Counted from the stretch's first letter, positions 16,030 through 25,812 are shown. The stretch: 64,000 nucleotides of DNA from Gammaproteobacteria bacterium (GCA_041395445.1 JAWLAO010000003.1:1-64000); one strand, 5' to 3'. Notes: a model not told the origin generated them from the sequence alone. Numbers and translations: made by a program.

Positions 16030-18771
16030 TTAGATCATTTGGTTTTTAATATACTTAGCTATTTCCGGACTAGTTAAGGCATAAGCTTTTCTGATTTTGG
16101 TGTAAATTTCTTCCAACTGAGAGCCGTTGGATACTTCTGCTGCTAACTCCATTTTTCTGGCAAAAAAGCTAAGACCATTAGCGCCAATGTTTGCACTGGT
16201 TGACTTAAGCATGTGTGCCATTTTTTGAATTTCTTCAAACCTTTCACCCTTTAAAGCAATACGCATCTTTTTAATCAAATCAGGGGTTTCTTTTTCGAAC
16301 ATTTCGAGCAATTGTACAACTTCATCTCCCATAAACTCTTTTATATTCGTCAATGATTTTGTGTTTAACCACTTTTGGTTGATCGGTAACTTCTCAGGTT
16401 TTGAACCAACTTCTTCGACTGTCTCTTCTTGTTTTTCTTCAGTTTTAACTGATGTATCATCGCTCTTTGACGGAACGCTTTGTAAGACTTCGGCTGCTTT
16501 TGCAGCTGATTGATCAAATGGATCCCACTTTTTCAATGTTTTTTCTAGGATATATCGATTGAGAGGCTTGGACATATAATCGTCCATTCCTGCATCCAAA
16601 CATTTCTCTCTGTCTCCTAACATCGCATTCGCTGTCATTGCCAGAATTGGTGTTCGACTCAAACCCTCTTGCTCTTCCATTTTTCTAATATTTTCGGTAC
16701 AACGATAACCATCCATTACCGGCATCAAGCAGTCCATTAATATCATTCGATAGCGAGTATCCTTAATTTTTTCCAAAGCTTCTTGACCATTCATCGCAAA
16801 ATCGTAGTCATAACCGATATACTGAATTAGCTTTTCTGCCACTTTTAAATTGATTTCATTGTCCTCAACCAAAAGAACCTTCTCAGACATTCCGGTCATT
16901 GAAACAGAGGCTGACGCTTTCACCGGAGCATCTATCGCTTGTTCAGTTTCTCCTGAGAGATCTTCTGACTGACCTTCAGGTTCTGTAACAATTCCTTCAG
17001 AGAGTTTTTCTGCTTCCGCACGGGCATCTCTGGAAGCTTGTAACACTTCAATTTTATTCAGAAGTTCTAATATTGAGTCAGTTTTCGAGACCAGTTTAAT
17101 ATTTGGTAGCTGAGGGACTCCTGCAATACGGCCGCTTTCGGTAATAATGCAAGCATACATTCCTTGCATGTTTTTATCTTCCACTAAATCGTTACACAAG
17201 GTTCTGACTTGTTTGCCGGCTGTTTCAAAATCAATAAACAGCAATATGTTTTCTGTAGAGCTCGAAAGTTTCTTTATAGAAGCAAAAATTTCATACGCTT
17301 GAGAAAGTCCCAGTGCTTTTTGAAAAGGAACGTTTTCTGACTTTAAGTTTTGACTCAGTTTGTTGAATAGCAATGGATTGGTGTTCACTAAAATTGCCTG
17401 ATATGTTGGCTTATCATTATCGCCAACACCTGTTTCTCCAACAGATTTTAGAAGTGGCAAGTCAAAATAGAAGTTACTGCCTTTTCCTTTTCCGGACTCA
17501 ACCCCAATGGTTCCGTTCATTAATTCTACAATTCGTTTACTAATAGCAAGTCCAAGACCAGTACCACCAAATTTTCTTGTACTCGATCCATCTTCTTGCG
17601 TAAATGGTTTGAAAATGTTGTCTGCTGTTTCTGTATCTAAACCGACGCCCTGATCAATCACTTCAAACCGAATAATCTCTTTTGTTGGCGAATCTTTTAA
17701 CTTGGATGTTTTTAGTTTAATTGTTCCTGTATGTGAAAACTTCACTGCATTACTTAACAAATTCGACAATACTTGTCTCAGTCGGGTGGGGTCACCTCTC
17801 AATAATGGGCTAACGCCTCTGCCCATTTCAATCTCAATTTTAATTCCTTTTTTATCTGCCGCTTGTTTGTATGATGATTTTACAGCTTCCATGACACGCT
17901 GAATTTTTAATCCCTTGGTTTCGATTGTCAGATTTCCGGCCTCTACTTTTGAAAAGTCCAATAAGTCATCAATCAGTTTCTGCATTTGAATAGCAGAAAC
18001 ATGAGCTGTGCTCAAATAGTCTCTCTGAAAGTCTGTAATCTCAGAGTCCAACAATATATCCAAAATAGGAATAATTCCATTTAAAGGGGTGCGGATTTCA
18101 TGGCTCATTGTTGCCAAAAACTCCATTTTTGCCATTTCTGCTGCAGATAAATCGACTTTTGTTTGTCTGAGCTCTTCGAGCAAGTCTCTGTTTTTTGTCT
18201 TTAACTTGTCAATTTCGGCAATCATTTCATATTTGCCGTTATCACCTTTGTCAGTAATAATGGCATCTTTTGTGACTATTTTCTCCTTCTTCTCTGCCGG
18301 TTTAAAAAACATGAATAAAACCGTCAAACCGACCAATCCAACTATTAACTCGATAACTGGTTTTGCAAAAGTGAACAGAATCAATCCACAAAGAACGGCA
18401 ACCATTGGAACAATTATCATCAGACGTTTTTTGATGCTTCTGAAGAAAATCAGTCCGGCAACAATATTTGCAATTGCCGTAAGTGTGTATGCTTGAGGAT
18501 AGTCCTGTAGGTCTGTCCACATAAACAAGCCCCATACAACCGAAGATATCAACAAAAAGCTGGAGATGATTTGGTCTTTTTGATCATAGGTTAACTTGTT
18601 TTCAAAAAAGGGTAATTGAGTTAATACCGGTAAGAAACTTAAACCCAATGCTGAATATAGGAATACGGAGTTATGATGTGTGAGTGAATGAATCAGAGCA
18701 ATGATAATTCCTGTGAGAAAAAATTTCGCCACACTGTGTTCCTGGAAGAAATCCACAATCTTGTTTAACAT
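16030..18771 (-). CDS. Membrane-bound hybrid sensor histidine kinase with REC and HPt domains
   Basis: This 913-residue hybrid kinase starts at the ATG at 18771; the frame upstream adds 13 unlikely codons. An N-terminal membrane region with about six helices (10-165) has no sizeable periplasmic loop. A coiled-coil leads to the HisKA domain with phosphoryl His224 (FLATMSHEIRTPLNG), then the HATPase (NLLSNAVKFSH, GGTGLGLAISKRIVE). After a degenerate receiver-like linker comes a receiver domain (KVLLVEDNEINLK) with Asp680 (MDCLMPVMDGY) and Lys in DYMSKPL. A C-terminal HPt domain has His853 (MAHMLKSTSANIG). The layout is that of BarA/RpfC-like phosphorelay kinases. No response regulator gene is adjacent, so its output partner lies elsewhere. 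Confidence 0.9.
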   Translation of the reverse strand: MLNKIVDFFQEHSVAKFFLTGIIIALIHSLTHHNSVFLYSALGLSFLPVLTQLPFFENKLTYDQKDQIISSFLLISSVVWGLFMWTDLQDYPQAYTLTAIANIVAGLIFFRSIKKRLMIIVPMVAVLCGLILFTFAKPVIELIVGLVGLTVLFMFFKPAEKKEKIVTKDAIITDKGDNGKYEMIAEIDKLKTKNRDLLEELRQTKVDLSAAEMAKMEFLATMSHEIRTPLNGIIPILDILLDSEITDFQRDYLSTAHVSAIQMQKLIDDLLDFSKVEAGNLTIETKGLKIQRVMEAVKSSYKQAADKKGIKIEIEMGRGVSPLLRGDPTRLRQVLSNLLSNAVKFSHTGTIKLKTSKLKDSPTKEIIRFEVIDQGVGLDTETADNIFKPFTQEDGSSTRKFGGTGLGLAISKRIVELMNGTIGVESGKGKGSNFYFDLPLLKSVGETGVGDNDKPTYQAILVNTNPLLFNKLSQNLKSENVPFQKALGLSQAYEIFASIKKLSSSTENILLFIDFETAGKQVRTLCNDLVEDKNMQGMYACIITESGRIAGVPQLPNIKLVSKTDSILELLNKIEVLQASRDARAEAEKLSEGIVTEPEGQSEDLSGETEQAIDAPVKASASVSMTGMSEKVLLVEDNEINLKVAEKLIQYIGYDYDFAMNGQEALEKIKDTRYRMILMDCLMPVMDGYRCTENIRKMEEQEGLSRTPILAMTANAMLGDREKCLDAGMDDYMSKPLNRYILEKTLKKWDPFDQSAAKAAEVLQSVPSKSDDTSVKTEEKQEETVEEVGSKPEKLPINQKWLNTKSLTNIKEFMGDEVVQLLEMFEKETPDLIKKMRIALKGERFEEIQKMAHMLKSTSANIGANGLSFFARKMELAAEVSNGSQLEEIYTKIRKAYALTSPEIAKYIKNQMI

Positions 18772-18890
18772 GGTTGCTATTTGTGTTTTTTTGATACTAC
18801 ATTCTAGCAAAGAATTTCTACAGAGACAAAATTTTTGTCTTTTTACAATTCTTTACATTGTGCAATATGAGTTTTATGTTTCTTTTGTAA

Positions 18891-21041
18891 TTACAAGGTG
18901 TTCAATTTTATTGAGTCGATTGGCTTTTTTGAATACCTTTTTAGAAATTGATAGAAACCTGTAATTACAATGACAAATAAAACCAACCAAAACAGTGCAT
19001 TGGCGGGGTGCGTTGAAAACCTTGAAAGCTGATAGAAGTTTGTTGCTGAGAGATAAGCCAGTGATGTGCTCCACACAGCAGCAAATACAGCCCAACGTGA
19101 ACCAGCTTCTTTGCTGATAGCAGCTATCGTAGCAACACAAGGAACGTAGAGTAAAATAAATATTAAATAGGCAAAAACAGCATATCTGTCCTGAAACTTA
19201 TCTTTGATAACGCCAAATGTTTTGTTACTGACACCTTGTTGTTCTATCACGTCCTCCGTATTTGAGGAAATTGATGACAATCCTAGTGGGTCAAGTATTT
19301 GTTCGCCCAAACTGACAAAATTTGTTGCTATTGATTGAACCGATTCCAACAAATCATTTCCTATTCCTGATATGCTGATTTCCGAAGCATCTTCTTTGGC
19401 CTCACTGTATAATGAATCGAGCGTTCCAACTACCACCTCTTTAGCTAAAATTCCGGTAATGATTCCAACAACCGCCGGCCAGTTTTCTTCTTCGATACCC
19501 ATTGGCTCAAAAACCGGAGTCGCTGCCTTAGCAACAACTGACAGCATCGAGTTTTCTGTGTTTGAGTTGTTCCAACTAAAGTCTTTTCCTACTGAGTTTA
19601 ATATTTGCAAAATTGCAGCCATTATGACGATTATTTTTCCAGCGGAAACCAAAAAGCCTTTCAGTCTTATCCATGTACCAATAAACAAATTTTTTATCCC
19701 CGGGTTTTTCCAACTGGGTAGTTCAATCACAAACGGTTCTGCTTTTCCTTTCAACACGGTTTTATGAAGCATAACTCCGGTCAGAATTGCGACCAGAATA
19801 CCCAGAAAATATAAAGCCATCACAACCAAAGAGCCAACATGTGAGAAAAATGCTGCGACCAATAGTGCATAAACAGACAGGCGAGCTCCGCAAGACATAA
19901 AAGGAGCCATCATTATGGTAATCAACCTTTCTCTTTTTGATGATAAGGTTCTTGTTGCCGCAATAGCGGGGACGTTACAACCAAAACTAATAATTAGCGG
20001 CACAAAGGTTTGCCCTGAAAGACCAAGTTTTTTCATGTATCCGTTCATAACAAATGCCGCTCTTGCCATGTAACCGGAACCTTCAAACCAACTCAGAGCC
20101 AAATATAAGAAACCAATAACCGGAATAAAAGTCGCAACTGTTTGAATTCCGCTACCAAGTCCGTCTGCAAGGATGGCAGTAATGCTTTCAGGCAACCCTA
20201 TTGAAGACAAAAATAACCGTGTGCCATCAATAAATATCGCTCCGGAAGCGATATCAAAAAAATCAACAAAAACGGCTGAAATATTGATAGCAAAAAAGAA
20301 CATAATGTACATCGCAACTACAAATGATAACAACCCCCAAATTGGATGTGTGGTGAAATAGTCCAGTTTGGATTTTGCTTTTTTATTGTTTGGCTCTATG
20401 GTTTGAACAGCATTTGCAATATTTTCAGCTTTTTTTAAGCGATTATTAAAACACTCTTCCAGAGACTCTTTTGTTTCTTGAGTCGTTTTATGTTGTTTGT
20501 TTTGTTTTGTTTTGAAAACTTCTTGAGGACTTCTGAGGTATTTGTTTATTGCTTCTTTTAGCTCTGTAATACCTGTGTTTTTCGTGGCTACCATTTCAAT
20601 GGCTTGAACCCCGAGTATTTCTTCAAGTTTATCTTTATTGATTTGTATATTGTGCGCTTGCGCTTCATCGGCCATATTTAAGACCAACAACATTGGAATA
20701 TTCAACTCCAACATTTCAAGTGTTAAGAACAGACTTTTTTTCAAACAAGCAGAGTTGATTACATTTACAATTAAATCCGGTTTGTTATTATTCAGAAAAT
20801 CGAGAACATGGGCTTCATCCTCACCTTGTGAGTCTAAAGATAGCGCAAAAATACCAGGTAAATCGACCAGACTATAACCTTGTTCCTCATAATTTACTGC
20901 ACAATATTGTGAGTCAACAGTAACTCCTGACCAGTTACCTGTTTTTTTATTGAGTCCAGATATCTTATTAAAAACTGTTGTCTTTCCGCTGTTCGGATTT
21001 CCTGCCAAGACAACCAGTGGCGTGTTTTCAGTATTTTTCAT
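18891..21041 (-). CDS. feoB: Ferrous iron transporter FeoB
   Basis: This 716-residue inner-membrane Fe(II) uptake protein has an N-terminal G-protein domain with G1 GNPNSGKTT (about 15-23), G3 DLPG and G4 NMAD. A cytoplasmic helical spacer follows. The membrane domain has two Gate motifs, with the conserved Cys in SFGCNVPAI and SCGARLSVY, and the C-terminal gate LYVPCVATIAA. The protein is slightly short of E. coli FeoB (773). feoA lies 55 nt upstream in the same direction, behind a Fur box. No FeoC gene is present. Confidence 0.96.
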   Translation of the reverse strand: MKNTENTPLVVLAGNPNSGKTTVFNKISGLNKKTGNWSGVTVDSQYCAVNYEEQGYSLVDLPGIFALSLDSQGEDEAHVLDFLNNNKPDLIVNVINSACLKKSLFLTLEMLELNIPMLLVLNMADEAQAHNIQINKDKLEEILGVQAIEMVATKNTGITELKEAINKYLRSPQEVFKTKQNKQHKTTQETKESLEECFNNRLKKAENIANAVQTIEPNNKKAKSKLDYFTTHPIWGLLSFVVAMYIMFFFAINISAVFVDFFDIASGAIFIDGTRLFLSSIGLPESITAILADGLGSGIQTVATFIPVIGFLYLALSWFEGSGYMARAAFVMNGYMKKLGLSGQTFVPLIISFGCNVPAIAATRTLSSKRERLITIMMAPFMSCGARLSVYALLVAAFFSHVGSLVVMALYFLGILVAILTGVMLHKTVLKGKAEPFVIELPSWKNPGIKNLFIGTWIRLKGFLVSAGKIIVIMAAILQILNSVGKDFSWNNSNTENSMLSVVAKAATPVFEPMGIEEENWPAVVGIITGILAKEVVVGTLDSLYSEAKEDASEISISGIGNDLLESVQSIATNFVSLGEQILDPLGLSSISSNTEDVIEQQGVSNKTFGVIKDKFQDRYAVFAYLIFILLYVPCVATIAAISKEAGSRWAVFAAVWSTSLAYLSATNFYQLSRFSTHPANALFWLVLFVIVITGFYQFLKRYSKKPIDSIKLNTL

Positions 21042-21096
21042 GGATATTTTTGTGTGGCATTGAAAACACCGCTATAGAAAACAGGAGAAAAAGCAT

Positions 21097-21315
21097 TCAT
21101 GCCATGGTGACACTAATCAGCTCGAGTAAATCTGAGCCTATTGCTATGGCTCCCGAGCCGGTTTGTATAAGTGCACCGTGCTTATAAAGAGCCAAAAGCT
21201 CGATTAAAACACCGGTTGTTAAACCGAGTATTGCCATTCGCTGCGCCAAAGAACCTAATATTTTCAGCTCTTCAACCTTATAACTTTTTCCGGTTTGTGC
21301 CTGTGACAGTTTCAA
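21097..21315 (-). CDS. feoA: Ferrous iron transport protein FeoA
   Basis: This 72-residue SH3-like cytosolic protein is required for FeoB-dependent iron uptake. The sequence has the FeoA pattern LSQAQTGKSYKVEEL, LAQRMAILGLTTGVLIELL and a C-terminal SDLLELISVTMA. It is the first gene of feoAB and has a Fur box directly upstream, so repression by Fe-Fur is expected. Confidence 0.92.
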   Translation of the reverse strand: MKLSQAQTGKSYKVEELKILGSLAQRMAILGLTTGVLIELLALYKHGALIQTGSGAIAIGSDLLELISVTMA

Positions 21316-21331
21316 ATTCTTACATCTAAAT

Positions 21332-21350
21332 AATAATCATTCTCATTATC
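21332..21350 (-). promoter_or_regulatory. Fur box upstream of feoAB
   Basis: On the minus strand the 19-mer GATAATGAGAATGATTATT matches 16 of 19 positions of the Fur consensus GATAATGATAATCATTATC. It lies 17 nt upstream of the feoA start. Confidence 0.8.
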
Positions 21351-21465
21351 TGTATGAATTTAAAAAAATCAAGTGCTTTTGATTGATAATAGGATTTTCT
21401 TGATAACGGTCAATTTATCTAGGTTGTGAGGGCTGACGTAAACAGCCATCATTGCGGGGATTGTT

Positions 21466-21912
21466 TTACTCTTTACAAAGATTGTTATAGTTATCCTCTA
21501 CCATTCTCGCATGATTGTCTTTGTTTCCTTTAGCGATATCATTCGCCCAGTGTGTGCATGGTGGTTCAAATTCTTTTTCATATAAATACGCTGCTATTTG
21601 ACCCAACACTTCATCCGGTAAAGGCATTGCCGGCATTAAACCAAGCTCTCTGACCGGTCTTCTCATCAAGGCTTTATCCATAGTCGGTTGTATGACCCAA
21701 TCAACAATTGCTGATATAAACTCTGCCTTATCGGAATACTCTCTGGTATAACGATTTTGTACACCAAAGAATGGTGGCGCCAATGCCGGTGTGAGTTCCG
21801 GGTTATGACAGGACATACAAGCAACTACTGCTTGCTCTCCTTTTTCTGCCTCAGGAGTTAAAGCTGTTACACTTGTACTAACAATAGCTATTAAAACTAA
21901 CAATCTTTTCAT
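21466..21912 (-). CDS. Exported c-type cytochrome, single heme
   Basis: This 148-residue protein has an N-terminal signal peptide (MKRLLVLIAIVSTSVTA) and one heme-c site, CMSCH, at about 32-36. A later MPAMPLPDEVLGQIAAYLYE segment has the form of a cytochrome c distal-Met helix. Two further cysteines (PPCTHW and NLCKE) lie near the C-terminus and may form a disulfide. It follows the DUF2202 gene by 13 nt on the same strand, so the two are probably co-transcribed. The electron partner is unknown. Confidence 0.82.
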   Translation of the reverse strand: MKRLLVLIAIVSTSVTALTPEAEKGEQAVVACMSCHNPELTPALAPPFFGVQNRYTREYSDKAEFISAIVDWVIQPTMDKALMRRPVRELGLMPAMPLPDEVLGQIAAYLYEKEFEPPCTHWANDIAKGNKDNHARMVEDNYNNLCKE

Positions 21913-21925
21913 AAAACTTTCTCTC

Positions 21926-22909
21926 TTAAGGTCTGCCGCACTGTTCTTGTTCCGTATTTAATATTGAGTCAACCATTTCAGCCAACTCAGGTATTTGAGC
22001 AATATAAGGCAACCCTGTCTCCGACTCATATCTGGCAACAAAGGAACGAAGGTGACTCCTCGAGCCGCACAAAAGGTTATCATAAACAGCAATCACATTT
22101 TCTGAAACAGAAATATCTTTATAAATCTCAATATCTCTGATATCGGTTTCTTCAATTAAAGCTCCAACCAAATAGGCTTGAGCCAAACCCTGATCCGCTA
22201 TTGAAACAAGTAGCTCATATAAAGCTTGTAGCTCCAAGTTGTTATATGTTCCTTCTATACCGGTTGATGAATCAGGAATATTATATTGTTCCATCAAATC
22301 TAAAACAGCATCCATGTGAGTTTGTTCACTCGCCGCAATATTGGAAAACACATTAACACCATAATCTCTGAACAGTTTTAAATAAACGTCTCTGGCTAGC
22401 TTTTCTTCCTCTCTCATAAATTTCAATCCTTCTTCCTCAGTAACCGCGACGTCTTCATTACACTCCAAACCATCAGTTCGTGTCAACCTTATTAAGTCAA
22501 CAACTCCCGAGCCGAACGCCTCATCATTAGAATTGTATGTCATTGTTCCAGAATCACAACTTGAGAAACTCAATGCTACAGTTCCCCATTCGGTGACAAT
22601 CACGTCATCTGAAAGAAAGTCATCACCCCAATTTGCTCCGCTTGTAATATGCATTGGTACAGAAATTTCTGTCACACCATATTCAAAAGGTTGTGAACCC
22701 ACTAACCATACCTGTTGACCATTTTGATAGGCATACCAAGTTACTACTAAACTTGGACCTGAGCTTAACTTTGCCACCTGAAAAACCGCTCCCTGTCCGG
22801 AACTATCGGTAATCCACATTCCATTTAACCCTGATTGAACCTCAACCTCTGCCTTAGCTGTATTAAAAAAAGCAATTGTAGTAATCAAAAAAACATATAT
22901 CATTCTCAT
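21926..22909 (-). CDS. Exported DUF2202 (ferritin-like) protein with N-terminal W/G-rich domain
   Basis: This 327-residue protein begins with a signal peptide (about 1-20). An N-terminal domain (about 23-150) with the pattern G.W....SG.G and W.AYQNGQQVWLVG resembles the tail domains of the secreted protease at 7877-11365. The C-terminal DUF2202 domain (about 160-320) is ferritin-like, with EEEKLARDVY and EQTHMDAV supplying possible metal-ligand Glu and His residues and a second EETDIRDIE half. DUF2202 proteins have no settled function; metal binding or oxidation is inferred from the fold. It leads a two-gene unit with the cytochrome c gene, 0.6 kb from feoA. Confidence 0.8.
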   Translation of the reverse strand: MRMIYVFLITTIAFFNTAKAEVEVQSGLNGMWITDSSGQGAVFQVAKLSSGPSLVVTWYAYQNGQQVWLVGSQPFEYGVTEISVPMHITSGANWGDDFLSDDVIVTEWGTVALSFSSCDSGTMTYNSNDEAFGSGVVDLIRLTRTDGLECNEDVAVTEEEGLKFMREEEKLARDVYLKLFRDYGVNVFSNIAASEQTHMDAVLDLMEQYNIPDSSTGIEGTYNNLELQALYELLVSIADQGLAQAYLVGALIEETDIRDIEIYKDISVSENVIAVYDNLLCGSRSHLRSFVARYESETGLPYIAQIPELAEMVDSILNTEQEQCGRP

Positions 22910-23167
22910 AACATTTCTCCTGTTATATTAGCACCTTCTAATATAATAATCTGGAGTTAAATCTTTGTTAAACAAGTGCGTTTTTTTCGGTAGATAAAAA
23001 AATAGTTCGATTTAATGATTAAGGTCAAGATTTTTTTGTGCCAACCTTCTCTAAAGAGAGTGAAGAAAAACTGTGACATTGCTCACATTTCATAACAACT
23101 TTCGTTAATTTTGTATTCACCACCTATCTATAAAATGCTCACTATGAATTAATAATTGAGGTGTAAT

Positions 23168-23461
23168 ATGAAAATTTTAGTTTTAGTTGGCGGTCTGTTG
23201 GTTTCTTCTTTTTCTTTTTCTCAAATCAACGAGCCTTTTCATAAAGAAGTGATTAAGTGTGGAAAAAACGGATGCGAAGTGGTTTGTAATGAACCCGGGC
23301 AACGTTGGGCGACCTATTTAGAGTCAAAAGGCGATATTGAGGTGACATACTTTAATAATGGTACCAGACAATTAAAAGCTGATGTGGGAGATGGCGAATA
23401 TACCATTCTTGATACCAACCCGGCTTATCAAACTTGTAGAGTCACCGGAGTGGCTGAATAG
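23168..23461 (+). CDS. Small exported Cys-containing protein, unknown function
   Basis: A 97-residue protein from the ATG at 23168, which has a GAGGTG Shine-Dalgarno five bases upstream; a start 12 nt earlier is possible but poorer. It has a signal peptide (MKILVLVGGLLVSSFSFS) and a short mature part with four cysteines (CGKNGCEVVC and a C-terminal TCRV). I recognise no family. It is transcribed away from the DUF2202 gene and ends before a separate promoter for the next cluster. Confidence 0.7.
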   Translation: MKILVLVGGLLVSSFSFSQINEPFHKEVIKCGKNGCEVVCNEPGQRWATYLESKGDIEVTYFNNGTRQLKADVGDGEYTILDTNPAYQTCRVTGVAE

Positions 23462-23487
23462 TTGTTAAAAAACATAGTTGACACATT

Positions 23488-23517
23488 ATTGACACATTTT
23501 GTCAATTATAATATGAT
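23488..23517 (+). promoter_or_regulatory. Sigma70-type promoter with overlapping palindrome
   Basis: TTGACA (23489-23494) and TATGAT (23512-23517) are separated by 17 nt, upstream of the ABC transporter cluster. The palindrome ATTGACA-CATTT-TGTCAAT (23488-23506) covers the -35 box, and a second TTGACACATTA copy lies just upstream, so a repressor operator is plausible. Confidence 0.65.
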
Positions 23518-23588
23518 TGTTATCGGTTTGGGATTGAGTCAATCCTGAGTTTTTTTAAATTTAAATTAAGAGAAATAGGGGAAAATTT

Positions 23589-24056
23589 ATGCGTACTGCA
23601 GCAGGTGTTATTTTAATTATTGCGGCTGTTTTCAATTTGGTTGCTGGCCTGACTTGGCTTGGTGGTGGTGCTTTAACCCAAGGTGTTTCTACGGGCATGA
23701 GCCAAGTGGCAACACAAATGGAAAAAGAATCAGGGTCACAAATGACTGCCGAACAAAAAGCTCAAATGGAAAAATTTCAAGATGAGGTTGGTGGATCTGG
23801 TATCGGCTTTATGGCTTTTGGCGTGTTTTTGCTAGTTAGTGTTGGTATTTTAATTGCCGGTGCTGTTTTCTTGTTCCAAAACAAAAAAGCCCAGTTTATT
23901 ATGATTGCTGGAGGAATTGCTGTGCTAGCCGAGGTGTTGGGTAGCTTAATGTCTAGCTTCGGGGTTACTAATATAATTGGTCTTGTTGGTGGGGTTATGG
24001 CGATTCTGGCTGCAAAGTCCATGGGAACAGGTCCGGCTCCTGAACCAGCAGAGTAA
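23589..24056 (+). CDS. Four-helix membrane protein linked to ABC transporter
   Basis: A 155-residue protein with hydrophobic segments at about 4-28, 75-97, 102-120 and 122-142, and a soluble acidic/Gln-rich loop at about 33-70 (MEKESGSQMTAEQKAQMEKF). I do not recognise a family. It is the first gene behind the promoter at 23488 and ends 2 nt before the permease gene, so it probably belongs to the same transport unit. Confidence 0.75.
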   Translation: MRTAAGVILIIAAVFNLVAGLTWLGGGALTQGVSTGMSQVATQMEKESGSQMTAEQKAQMEKFQDEVGGSGIGFMAFGVFLLVSVGILIAGAVFLFQNKKAQFIMIAGGIAVLAEVLGSLMSSFGVTNIIGLVGGVMAILAAKSMGTGPAPEPAE

Positions 24057-24058
24057 TT

Positions 24059-24883
24059 GTGAGTTCATTTCGTCCGGGCGTATTTAACACTTTAGTTCGT
24101 CAGGACATATATTATTCATTGAAAAGCGCCAGAGGCTTATTGTTTCTGGTGTTTTTTTCTGTGTTTTGGTTGTGGGTTTTATGGAAACTCAGTAGCGGAA
24201 ACGCCAAAATGCTTTCCAATGCTGAGACCGGATTTATTCTTTCCTTATTCATTGATCCGAAAGTGATTCAGTCTTTGTTTGTGAACAGAGCTCCGACTTT
24301 TTCAGCATATTTTTATCTGGCTATGTCTTCGGTTCCTATGTTTGTTCTCTTAGCTGCCTGTGATCAAACCGCCAATGATATCGGCAGTAAATATTTAAGG
24401 TTCTTGACACCAAGATGCAACCGTATCGAGATTTTTGTTGGACGATTTTTTGGAGCAACCATTCTGATATCGTTTGCCTATATTTTGGTGACGATTATTG
24501 CAGCATTGATTTCTATGGCTGTTGATAACAATGGCGTTGCTCTGGTGCTTGCAGATTTGCCGTTGGTTTTGGTTTCTTTGGTTCTCTATTTAATTCCTTT
24601 TGTTGCCTTTATGTCTTTATGCTCTGTCATTGTTGGTTCTGCCGGCTTGTCGGCTCTTATGGGAGTGAGTGTTTATGTTGTGATGCTTGTCATCATTAGC
24701 GTGATAGGAATCAAATCAAAAGATTTTGCAGAAGTCATTTCATACATCATTCCAAACTCTACCAAGTTTCAGTATTTGCAATTGAGCTGGGTGAAAATGA
24801 TGGGCGCTTCACTGCTTGTTCCGATTTATGTGGTGGCATACGGCTTATTGGGCTGGATGATTTTTTCCAAAAGAGATATATGA
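24059..24883 (+). CDS. ABC-2 type transporter permease
   Basis: A 274-residue membrane protein with about six helices, in the style of ABC-2 permeases (an N-terminal cytosolic segment, a helix at about 28-46, then five more). It starts with GTG 2 nt after the preceding gene and overlaps the ATPase gene by 4 nt (ATGA-type junction), so the subunits are probably made together. The transported substrate cannot be read from sequence. Confidence 0.8.
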   Translation: MSSFRPGVFNTLVRQDIYYSLKSARGLLFLVFFSVFWLWVLWKLSSGNAKMLSNAETGFILSLFIDPKVIQSLFVNRAPTFSAYFYLAMSSVPMFVLLAACDQTANDIGSKYLRFLTPRCNRIEIFVGRFFGATILISFAYILVTIIAALISMAVDNNGVALVLADLPLVLVSLVLYLIPFVAFMSLCSVIVGSAGLSALMGVSVYVVMLVIISVIGIKSKDFAEVISYIIPNSTKFQYLQLSWVKMMGASLLVPIYVVAYGLLGWMIFSKRDI

Positions 24884-25806
24884 TGTCTGAAAATATTATT
24901 GAAACAAACGGACTTGCCAAAAGTTTTGGAAATCAATGGGCTTTATATAACATCAATGTCAATGTAAAGAAAGATATTACAACAGGTTTGGTAGGACCCA
25001 ATGGAGCAGGGAAAACAACCTTGTTTTCATTATTTTGTGGCTTTCTAAAACCAACCAAGGGTTCAGTCAAAATTCTTAATTATGAGCCTGATCATCCGCA
25101 GCTTCGTGGGCGAATCTCAATCTTGCCACAAGATGCTTCATTATTGAAAACGATTCCTGTCGGTAAGCAACTGGCTATGTTTGCTGAACTCCAGGGCTTC
25201 AAAAAAAAATTAGCCGTTGAAGAAGCTGAGAGGGTTTTGGAAATGGTGAATTTGTCATCTTCCAGACATAAAACCGCAGACCAGTTAAGTCATGGAATGC
25301 TCAAACGAATTGCTATTGCTCAGGCATTTATCGGAACTCCTGAGTTGATTTTGCTGGATGAACCAACAGCCGGGCTTGATCCCGGAACAACGGATAATAT
25401 CAAATCAGTGATTCGTTCACTCAGCAAAAGCACATCAATAATAATTACATCCCATAATCTGGAAGTCATCGAGGACTTGTGCCAACAGGTCATTATTCTC
25501 AAAGAAGGTCGCTTACACTCCGATGAAAAAGTGTCTGATTTAACGGCACGAACCAAAGCCTTAACTTTCCGATTAGAACAAGATGCGGATGATTCAATCA
25601 GGAAATTATTAAAAGCACTCGATATCGTCACAGATGTGAAACTGGGCAAACCGGGTCAACACAGACTGGTTGTTCATTACTCGAGTGACGCCGGGCAAAT
25701 GGCTGAAATTGAAATTATTAAATGTTTGGCGGAAAACAACATTCCCTATCGAGAAATGATTCGAGGCGAGCGACTCCAAGAGTCTGTCACTGATAGGCTT
25801 GGCTAG
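24880..25806 (+). CDS. ABC transporter ATP-binding protein
   Basis: A 308-residue ATPase with Walker A GPNGAGKTT (about 38-46), a Q-loop (ILPQDA), the signature in LSHGMLKRIAIAQA, Walker B LILLDEPTAGLD and the switch His in ITSHN. The C-terminal 80 residues form the extension typical of ABC-2 exporter ATPases of the CcmA/NatA type. It pairs with the permease gene that overlaps it. It converges on plsB with a 6-nt gap. Confidence 0.92.
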   Translation: MMSENIIETNGLAKSFGNQWALYNINVNVKKDITTGLVGPNGAGKTTLFSLFCGFLKPTKGSVKILNYEPDHPQLRGRISILPQDASLLKTIPVGKQLAMFAELQGFKKKLAVEEAERVLEMVNLSSSRHKTADQLSHGMLKRIAIAQAFIGTPELILLDEPTAGLDPGTTDNIKSVIRSLSKSTSIIITSHNLEVIEDLCQQVIILKEGRLHSDEKVSDLTARTKALTFRLEQDADDSIRKLLKALDIVTDVKLGKPGQHRLVVHYSSDAGQMAEIEIIKCLAENNIPYREMIRGERLQESVTDRLG

Positions 25807-25812
25807 GACTGT

